Of a stretch of DNA of 12,898 bases, positions 6,872 to 12,898 are shown in pieces (position 1 is the stretch's first letter; each line of letters opens with the position of its first letter). The notes under the pieces were generated by a model that made no database searches, was not told the origin of the DNA, and was given only the letters and a program-made list of their open reading frames with translations. The stretch is from a bacterium. Lineage in GTDB: Bacteria; Patescibacteriota; Patescibacteriia; S139-126; S139-133. The position numbers and the translations under genes are program-made. Where the stretch lies: contig JAUIEQ010000009.1 of assembly GCA_030429785.1 (NCBI GenBank), positions 1 through 12,898 of the forward strand, read 5' to 3'.

Positions 6872-9800
6872 ATGGCATCAGTTTCGTTTCCAAAAAAAGA
6901 AGAAGAAATACTTGAGTATTGGGAAAAAGAGCAGGTATTTCAGCAAACATTAGACAAGCCCTCGCCAAAGGGTGAGTTTGTTTTTTATGAAGGACCGCCA
7001 ACTGCAAATGGCAAGCCAGGTATTCACCATATGCTTGCGCGTGCGTTTAAGGATTTGATCCCTCGGTATAAGACTATGCAAGGGTATCATGTTATTCGTA
7101 AAGGCGGGTGGGACACGCATGGATTGCCAGTTGAGTTGCAAGTAGAAAAAGAGTTACACATCTCAGGCAAACCGCAAATCGAAGAATATGGCATTGCTGC
7201 GTTTAACCAAAAGTCAAAAGAATCAGTTTGGAAGTACAAGGGCGAGTGGGAAAAGTTCACCAAGCGCATGGGGTATTGGGTTGATATGGATGATCCATAT
7301 GTTACGTATCGCAATGAATATATTGAATCCATTTGGCATATCATCAAAACAGTTCATGATAAAGACTTGTTGTACAAAGGACATAAGGTAGTGCCGCATT
7401 GTCCACGATGCGGTACCGCACTGTCGAGTCATGAAGTCGCGCAAGGGTACAAGGAAGTTGTTGATACATCAGTGTTTGTGAAATTCAAAGTCAACAGCGA
7501 ACAAGCGAAAATCAAAAGCATTGCAAGCAGTGACGTGCCGGTGTATATTCTTTCGTGGACAACAACACCATGGACATTGCCAGGGAATGTCGGCTTGGCA
7601 GTGGGTAAGGATATTGAATATGTTCTGGTGAAAGTAATACACGCTGATGCAGCAATATCTGATGATGGTAAATATGCAATGCCTGATCAGGCTCAAGAGA
7701 TGCTGGTTGTAGCGAGTGAATTAGCTGATAAAATATTTGGTGAGGATGCGTACGAAGTAGTACAAAAGTTAAAAGGCAAGGATTTGCTCGGTCTTGAGTA
7801 CGAACCATTATTCCCCGGAGCGATTCCTGATGCTACAGAGCAATATGACAATGCGTTCAAAGTGTTTGCAGCAGATTTTGTGACCACAACTGATGGTACG
7901 GGAGTCGTGCATACAGCTGTGATGTATGGTGAGGATGATTATCAGTTAGGTGAAGCAGTTGGGTTGCCAAAATATCATACCGTAACTACTGAAGGGAAAT
8001 TTGATTTTGCTGCCGCTTTGAATAAATCAAAAGATGCTGCAGTGCTTCAACAAGCTCATTATGATATTTTACAGTCATTAGATGGCATGCCAGTCAAGCA
8101 CAAAGACAAGCCGACTGAGAACAAGACTACTCAGTTGATTTTGGATTATCTTGAGCACAATCACTTGTTGCTTGCCTCAGCACAATACAAGCACGACTAT
8201 CCGTATTGTTGGCGATGTGACACGCCGTTATTGTATTACGCTAAGGATTCGTGGTTTATTGCTATGTCAAAATTACGTGACCAATTGCAAAAAAACAACC
8301 AATCAGTTAACTGGGTGCCATCACATATACAGAGCGGTCGGTTTGGTGAGTGGCTTGATGGGGTTAAGGATTGGGCATTGTCTCGTGAACGATATTGGGG
8401 TACGCCACTGCCAGTGTGGAGCAATGAAGATGGTTCTGAAATAGCAGTGATTGGTTCGCGCAACGAACTGTTTGCCAAGGCAACACACGATACGCGACCG
8501 ACACGTATTTTGATGGTTCGTCATGGTCAAGGAACACACAATGTAAACAGCATCAGTACGGCTGTGCTTGAGGGATATCCGCTTACACCACAAGGTGAGC
8601 AAGATGCGAAGCAGTATGCAAGGTGGCTCAGCAAAGAATCTGTGGATATGATTGTCGCGTCACCGCTTGAGCGTACTCAGCAAACAGCAAATATCATCGG
8701 AACGTCACTTGACGTAGAAGTTGTGACACACGATGGGTTGCGTGAACAATCTACTGGAGCGTGGGAAGGCAAGACGCGTGATGAACGTCATGCAGATCTG
8801 TATTACAAAAAATACAACGAACCGTGGCAACAAAATGACCAAGCTGCATTTGATACAAAATTTGGAAAAACAGGTGAGAGCTTTCATGAAATGCAAGCGC
8901 GAACACTTTCGGTGTTCAAAGAAATAGCCAAAGAACACAAAGGCAAGACCGTTGTAGTAGTGGCACATCAATGCAACATCGTAGCGATGCTGCAAGCTTT
9001 TCAAGAACTGTCAGTTCGAGCTACCTATGCCTTGTTCAAAACCAACCGTACGAAGCCTGGCGCAGCGCCATTTGAATTTTTTGTAGATCATGATGGGAAT
9101 GATTTTGATTTGCATCGCCCGGTGATTGATGCGGTTGTGCTCAAAGGTTCAAAAGATCAATTGTTAACTCGAGATTCGGCTGTGCTTGATGTGTGGTTTG
9201 ATTCAGGGGCGATGCCATATGCGCAGTATCATTACCCATTTGCAGACAAAGCATTGCTTGATGGCGAGCATGCGTTGTATCCAGCTGATTATATTTGTGA
9301 GGCAATTGATCAAACGCGTGGTTGGTTTTATACGCTCTTAGCAGTTGCAACATTGCAAGGCAGAAAAGCTCCGTACAAAAACGTTATTTGTCTGTCACAT
9401 ATTAACGACAAGCATGGCAAGAAGATGTCAAAGAGTAAAGGTAATATCGTGGATCCATGGGAGATGATGGAGGCATATGGGGCTGATGCTGTGCGAATGT
9501 TGTTTTATACTATGAATCAGCCAGGGGAAACCAAGAACTTTGATCCGCGAGCGGTTGAGGAGATTGTCAAAAAGAATTGGTTGATTCTTTCAAATGTGTA
9601 TACTTTTTTTGAATTGTATGCGAAGTCATCTGATGATTTGCCAGATCCCAAAACAAGTACGCATATTCTTGATCAATGGTTGTATGAGCGCACTAACCAA
9701 TGTGTGCAAGTTGTTACACACCATCTTGATGCATTTGATCCAACGACTGCTGGCCGTGAAATTATTACGTTTATTAATGAGTTGTCAACGGTATATGTGC

Positions 9801-10528
9801 AGTATAGTAGAGATCGATTCAAGCGAGGTGGTGAAGCACAGGCGCAAGCTGTAGCAGTTTTGCACTATGCTTTAGCAACAGTAGTTACTGTATTGGCTCC
9901 GTTTGCTCCTTTTTTTGCTGAGTATTTGTACCAAAAAATGCCCCAAAAGCAAGCAACATCTGTGCATATGCTTGATTGGCCGGCTGTTCCAGAAGTCAAA
10001 GAAGACGTACTGCAAAAAGTAAGCGAGCTGAATCTGATTATTGAGCGTGTGTTAGCATTGCGAGCTCAAGCAAAAATTAAGGTGCGTCAGCCATTATCTG
10101 AGCTTGTGATTGCGAGTGATATTCCTGCTGATTTGCGAGATGTGATTGCAACGCGGGTGAATGTTAAGCAGGTATCTCAAGCAAAAACATTACCCCAAGG
10201 TGAGGACTGGGTTGTTGAAAAAGCATTAGCAGCATTAAACACAGTCATTACAACCGACTTGGCACGCGAGGGTATTATGCGAGAAGTGGTACGACATATT
10301 AATAGCCTGCGCAAGGCAGCAAAACTTACGCCAGATGATGTCGTCAGTATTGCGATTGTTCCTGGCAAAGAAGCTGTAAAGGATATGATGGACGCGCATA
10401 CAAATGATTTGATGCAAGTAACTGCAGCAAAAGAAATTATAGCAACTATTCATGCAAAGCCAGATGCTGAAACAACTGTTTCAATTGCTGATGAAGAGGT
10501 TCAGATCAGTGTGCGCAAAGTATCGTAA
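6872..10528 (+). CDS. ileS: Isoleucyl-tRNA synthetase (IleRS2 type) with an inserted histidine phosphatase domain (1218 aa)
   Basis: Charges tRNA-Ile with isoleucine in the cytoplasm. Seen: the ATP-binding signature as G-I-H-H at residues 50-53 (the usual H-x-G-H is swapped), W-D-T-H-G-L-P-V-E, a zinc knuckle pair C177/C180, an editing domain with W-T-T-T-P-W-T at 229-235 and G-T-G-V-V-H...D-D-Y at 342-357, another C-x-x-C at 446/449, W-F-D-S-G at 775-779 and K-M-S-K-S at 851-855. An anticodon-binding helical domain (about 905-1065) and a DUF5915-like C-terminal region (about 1070-1218) follow. Residues about 543-742 are an extra histidine phosphatase domain placed before D-L-H-R-P (746-750). 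IleRS2 enzymes are typically about 1000-1100 residues, so the insert explains the length. Cysteines usually flanking this site are missing. It leads a probable operon with recO 5 bases downstream. The frame is intact, with synthetase sequence on both sides, so an assembly join is unlikely. Confidence 0.96.
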   Translation: MASVSFPKKEEEILEYWEKEQVFQQTLDKPSPKGEFVFYEGPPTANGKPGIHHMLARAFKDLIPRYKTMQGYHVIRKGGWDTHGLPVELQVEKELHISGKPQIEEYGIAAFNQKSKESVWKYKGEWEKFTKRMGYWVDMDDPYVTYRNEYIESIWHIIKTVHDKDLLYKGHKVVPHCPRCGTALSSHEVAQGYKEVVDTSVFVKFKVNSEQAKIKSIASSDVPVYILSWTTTPWTLPGNVGLAVGKDIEYVLVKVIHADAAISDDGKYAMPDQAQEMLVVASELADKIFGEDAYEVVQKLKGKDLLGLEYEPLFPGAIPDATEQYDNAFKVFAADFVTTTDGTGVVHTAVMYGEDDYQLGEAVGLPKYHTVTTEGKFDFAAALNKSKDAAVLQQAHYDILQSLDGMPVKHKDKPTENKTTQLILDYLEHNHLLLASAQYKHDYPYCWRCDTPLLYYAKDSWFIAMSKLRDQLQKNNQSVNWVPSHIQSGRFGEWLDGVKDWALSRERYWGTPLPVWSNEDGSEIAVIGSRNELFAKATHDTRPTRILMVRHGQGTHNVNSISTAVLEGYPLTPQGEQDAKQYARWLSKESVDMIVASPLERTQQTANIIGTSLDVEVVTHDGLREQSTGAWEGKTRDERHADLYYKKYNEPWQQNDQAAFDTKFGKTGESFHEMQARTLSVFKEIAKEHKGKTVVVVAHQCNIVAMLQAFQELSVRATYALFKTNRTKPGAAPFEFFVDHDGNDFDLHRPVIDAVVLKGSKDQLLTRDSAVLDVWFDSGAMPYAQYHYPFADKALLDGEHALYPADYICEAIDQTRGWFYTLLAVATLQGRKAPYKNVICLSHINDKHGKKMSKSKGNIVDPWEMMEAYGADAVRMLFYTMNQPGETKNFDPRAVEEIVKKNWLILSNVYTFFELYAKSSDDLPDPKTSTHILDQWLYERTNQCVQVVTHHLDAFDPTTAGREIITFINELSTVYVQYSRDRFKRGGEAQAQAVAVLHYALATVVTVLAPFAPFFAEYLYQKMPQKQATSVHMLDWPAVPEVKEDVLQKVSELNLIIERVLALRAQAKIKVRQPLSELVIASDIPADLRDVIATRVNVKQVSQAKTLPQGEDWVVEKALAALNTVITTDLAREGIMREVVRHINSLRKAAKLTPDDVVSIAIVPGKEAVKDMMDAHTNDLMQVTAAKEIIATIHAKPDAETTVSIADEEVQISVRKVS
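8498..9097 (+). other. Histidine phosphatase (phosphoglycerate mutase-like) domain inserted in IleRS
   Basis: Residues about 543-742 of the synthetase have the complete histidine phosphatase signature: R-H-G with the nucleophile His551 and Asn at 556, S-P-L-E-R-T at 597-602 supplying the second Arg, L-R-E-Q with Glu625 as probable acid followed by G-A-W-E-G, and V-A-H-Q with the second His at 699. Such domains remove phosphate from small molecules or proteins through a phosphohistidine intermediate. With every catalytic residue kept, activity is likely, but the substrate cannot be told. No internal ribosome binding site or start suggests separate expression. Confidence 0.93.
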
Positions 10529-10533
10529 CGCAT

Positions 10534-11205
10534 ATGTCAACGTATCTCACTCGAGCTGTTCCATTGCGAGTGCAATCATTTATGCGCGACGATCGAATAG
10601 TTGTATTGTACACTTCAGACCATGGTAAAGTTACAGCGTTATTGCGTGGGGGCAAAAAGATAAAAGCGAAGCTTGTTAGTCCTATTAATTTGTTGGCCGA
10701 GTGTGAGATTATGATTGCTCCGGGGAAACGACTTGATATTGTTGCAGGGATCAAAATTGCACAACGGTTTGCAGGTGTAGAAACAGTGCTTCGCAAACGG
10801 ATGCTTGCTTTACAATTTTTTGATAGTATTAATATATTATCTGCAGAACAACATAGTGATCCGGGAGTATATGAGTTGTGCATTGCGTGGTTGACTGTGC
10901 TGGATACGGCAGAGGAGCGTGTGGTTAGTGAATTGTTTGTTTTGGTTGGAATTTGTCGATTGCTTGCTAAGGTTGGATTTGAATATAATGCTGCAGATAC
11001 GCACAGCAATCAGGCTGTGCATCAGCTACTACGTTCATGTCGGAGTGCGCAGTCAGAAAAGCTTTGGCTTGAGCAAATGTTGATATTTATACAAACTATT
11101 CGGGATACATCAGCTTGTATTCAACACCTAGTGTTGTATATCCAGCAGTTAACTGAATTTGAATTACGCGGAATGCGTGTCTATCAAGAAAGTGTTATTG
11201 TGTAA
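10534..11205 (+). CDS. recO: DNA repair protein RecO, short form without zinc finger (223 aa)
   Basis: RecO works with RecR to load RecA on SSB-coated single-stranded DNA and to anneal strands in the RecFOR pathway. The N-terminal OB-fold half is clear: a start like T-R-A-V-P-L-R-V, then D-D-R-I-V-V-L-Y-T-S-D-H-G-K (residues 19-32), a basic G-G-K-K-I-K-A-K, and later R-L-D-I-V-A-G. The C-terminal half is helical. The family usually has about 240-250 residues and a four-cysteine zinc finger in the C-terminal domain. Here five cysteines are scattered singly with no C-x-x-C pair, so the zinc site is absent. The gene starts 5 bases after the ileS stop without a ribosome binding site, suggesting translational coupling, and is followed 3 bases later by the next gene. 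Confidence 0.88.
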   Translation: MSTYLTRAVPLRVQSFMRDDRIVVLYTSDHGKVTALLRGGKKIKAKLVSPINLLAECEIMIAPGKRLDIVAGIKIAQRFAGVETVLRKRMLALQFFDSINILSAEQHSDPGVYELCIAWLTVLDTAEERVVSELFVLVGICRLLAKVGFEYNAADTHSNQAVHQLLRSCRSAQSEKLWLEQMLIFIQTIRDTSACIQHLVLYIQQLTEFELRGMRVYQESVIV

Positions 11206-11208
11206 TAT

Positions 11209-12898
11209 ATGACTAAGCAACATAGACAATCCTGGAAAACACTATCAAAAAAAAATAGAAACAGGAAGCTACGACAGAAATATGTAGAGCTGCATCCTGA
11301 CCAAAATGAATTCGATGATACATACGTTGATCACCATAAAGAACTATCACATATGGCAGTACAAAAACAACAAAGAAAGAATAAAAAAAGAAGATCATCA
11401 GCCAAACGAGCTTTTCATGTTCGGTGGTTAATGATTATTATTTTTGTTGGCGCTTTCGCATCGTTTGTATATGGGTGGTGGGTTTTCAAAGTCTCAAATC
11501 CTTCAGTAGGCGGTGTGCAGTTTGTAATTGACGCGCCTGATACAGTCACACCAGGCGAGGAGGTAGAGTTGCTACTCACAATCACTAATAATGAGTCAGT
11601 TGCGCTTGAGCATTTGGAAATGACAGTGCAATGGCCGGCAGGTATGAGAATTATTGAAACGTTCCCTAAAGCGCAGAACGATACGATGACTAACTGGGTG
11701 TTTGACTCAGTGGATGTGCATGGTATTCAGGAGGTTGTTGTACGAGCGCAATTATTTGGCGTTGAGCAAGATAGCAAAACAGTTGGTGCGACAGTCGTGT
11801 ATGAGCTGGCTAATTTTAGTTCCGACTTTTTTGTGAATGCTGATCATGTTATGACAGTCGGTGAGTCAGTACTCGATGTGGTTATAGCAGGTCCAATAGA
11901 TGTGACACCATTGAGTCAAGCTGAATGGAATTTCTCGATTGCCAATCAAACTGATGATCGTTTGCGAGACGATGTGTTCATTGTGAAGTTGCCTGATTCA
12001 TTACTTGAGGTGACGATTAGTCCCGAGACATCTATCGAAGAAACTGACACAGGTCGTGAACTGGTGTTTGATCTCGATGGTTTGGGTCCTGATGCAACTG
12101 AGACATTTTCAATCAAAGGCTTGTTTGCAGCAGGAAGTCAAGGTCAAGAAGAGCTAGTATGGCAATATGGCAGTATTGCATCTGACCAGTTTGCTGTTAC
12201 ACAAGAAGGTGAGTACGTAACGTTTGTCATTGGGGATGAAGTGGAAGTTGATGTGTTGGTGAATGGATCAAAAACACTTGATGAAATTCGTGCTGGCGAG
12301 CCATTAAACATGCTATTGAGTGCAACAAATATAACTTCGTCGGAGTTGCTCGATGGATCTTGGAGCATTGACGTCCCCGCTGGGTTTGCTGATGTAGTAT
12401 CTGTTGATTCTAGTTATAATGTTGTCTTTGATCAGGTGAACGGAGATATAGTAATCGATTATCAGAACAATCCACAATTGCAATCAATTGCTCCAGGCGC
12501 AACAGTGACAGTTGATGTGTCATTTGATGTTGCGAGCGCAGTTGCTGTTTCTCGAGCAACAATTTCATCTCAATTCACTGCTCAACTAGGCGAGGGAGAT
12601 GACGCGGAGCAGATTTCTTATACAAATGATATCCGCGATATCGCTGTCATGACCGCAGCTCAATGGCGTACAAGCGCTCAGTATTTTAGTGATGAGGGCG
12701 AGCAAGTAGGATCAGGTCCGCATCCGCCTGAAGTTGGTGAGAAGACTACGTATCGAATTCAGTGGAATGTATTAGCTTCAGCTGCTGAGACAATGACAAT
12801 CAAGACTAAATTGCCGAATAATGTTTTGTGGGATGGTGTGCGTTCATCCAATTGGGGTGCTGTTTCCTACGACGCTGCTTCTCAGACTGTTACATGGT
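11209..12898 (+). CDS. Membrane-anchored protein with tandem Ig/CARDB-like domains (partial, continues beyond window)
   Basis: The frame opens with an ATG 3 bases after the recO stop and stays open to the right edge (563 codons visible). Residues 1-73 are a highly charged cytoplasmic tail rich in Lys and Arg, and 74-92 form one membrane segment, so the rest should lie outside. The visible outer part looks like about four beta-sandwich domains of roughly 115-130 residues (about 100-215, 222-345, 346-480 and 485 onward). The first has P-G-E-E-V-E-L-L-L-T-I-T-N-N, typical of CARDB/DUF11-like folds. The fourth has G-S-G-P-H-P-P-E-V-G-E-K-T-T-Y, which I recognise as a recurring style in CPR surface proteins. 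No cysteine is seen. The role is unknown; a structural or adhesive envelope function is plausible. No ribosome binding site is evident, so it is probably translated by coupling to recO. Confidence 0.85.
   Translation, partial: MTKQHRQSWKTLSKKNRNRKLRQKYVELHPDQNEFDDTYVDHHKELSHMAVQKQQRKNKKRRSSAKRAFHVRWLMIIIFVGAFASFVYGWWVFKVSNPSVGGVQFVIDAPDTVTPGEEVELLLTITNNESVALEHLEMTVQWPAGMRIIETFPKAQNDTMTNWVFDSVDVHGIQEVVVRAQLFGVEQDSKTVGATVVYELANFSSDFFVNADHVMTVGESVLDVVIAGPIDVTPLSQAEWNFSIANQTDDRLRDDVFIVKLPDSLLEVTISPETSIEETDTGRELVFDLDGLGPDATETFSIKGLFAAGSQGQEELVWQYGSIASDQFAVTQEGEYVTFVIGDEVEVDVLVNGSKTLDEIRAGEPLNMLLSATNITSSELLDGSWSIDVPAGFADVVSVDSSYNVVFDQVNGDIVIDYQNNPQLQSIAPGATVTVDVSFDVASAVAVSRATISSQFTAQLGEGDDAEQISYTNDIRDIAVMTAAQWRTSAQYFSDEGEQVGSGPHPPEVGEKTTYRIQWNVLASAAETMTIKTKLPNNVLWDGVRSSNWGAVSYDAASQTVTW

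Noticed and set aside
8498..9097. Phosphatase segment as a separate gene or assembly artefact within ileS.
   Set aside because: The frame is continuous on both sides, the join lies at a natural surface site and there is no internal start signal, so a real fusion is favoured, though reads should be checked.
10506..11009. Minus-strand open frame of 167 residues opposite recO.
   Set aside because: It lies almost entirely over a clearly recognisable recO, resembles no family I know and has no sign of its own start signals.

Overview
The window reads as a stretch of a Candidatus Patescibacteria (CPR)-like bacterial chromosome with every gene on the + strand. The assignment is an inference. It rests on the type of isoleucyl-tRNA synthetase (CPR/Bacteroidota-like IleRS2), a short RecO without its zinc finger, very large single-pass surface proteins carrying DUF2341 and LamG-like domains, tight spacing and mostly absent Shine-Dalgarno sites. 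The standard genetic code fits, and all five complete stop codons are TAA. No mobile element, CRISPR array, tRNA or rRNA was seen, and no gene-free stretch exceeds about 85 bases.

Left part (1-6808), envelope proteins. The end of an extremely acidic protein (no Lys or Arg in its last 122 residues) is followed after 15 bases by a 1837-residue predicted surface protein. That protein has a basic cytoplasmic tail, one membrane anchor, an N-terminal beta module, a DUF2341 domain, a LamG-like domain interrupted by a six-repeat propeller-like insert, a seven-repeat delta-60-like propeller, a further beta domain and two cysteine-rich Ig/Fn3-like domains. Next, behind its own probable promoter, is a 274-residue membrane protein that is essentially a stand-alone copy of the big protein's N-terminal module.

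Right part (6809-12898), a compact apparent operon: ileS, recO (5-base gap) and a membrane-anchored protein with tandem Ig-like domains (3-base gap) that runs off the right edge. The ileS product has two unusual features. Its HIGH signature is the swapped form G-I-H-H, and a complete histidine phosphatase domain with all its catalytic residues is spliced into the catalytic core, where related enzymes carry zinc-binding cysteines that are missing here.

The most interesting candidate for undescribed biology is the IleRS-histidine phosphatase chimera. Second is the propeller nested within the LamG domain of the giant surface protein. A physical link between the translation/repair operon and the envelope proteins is suggested only by gene order.
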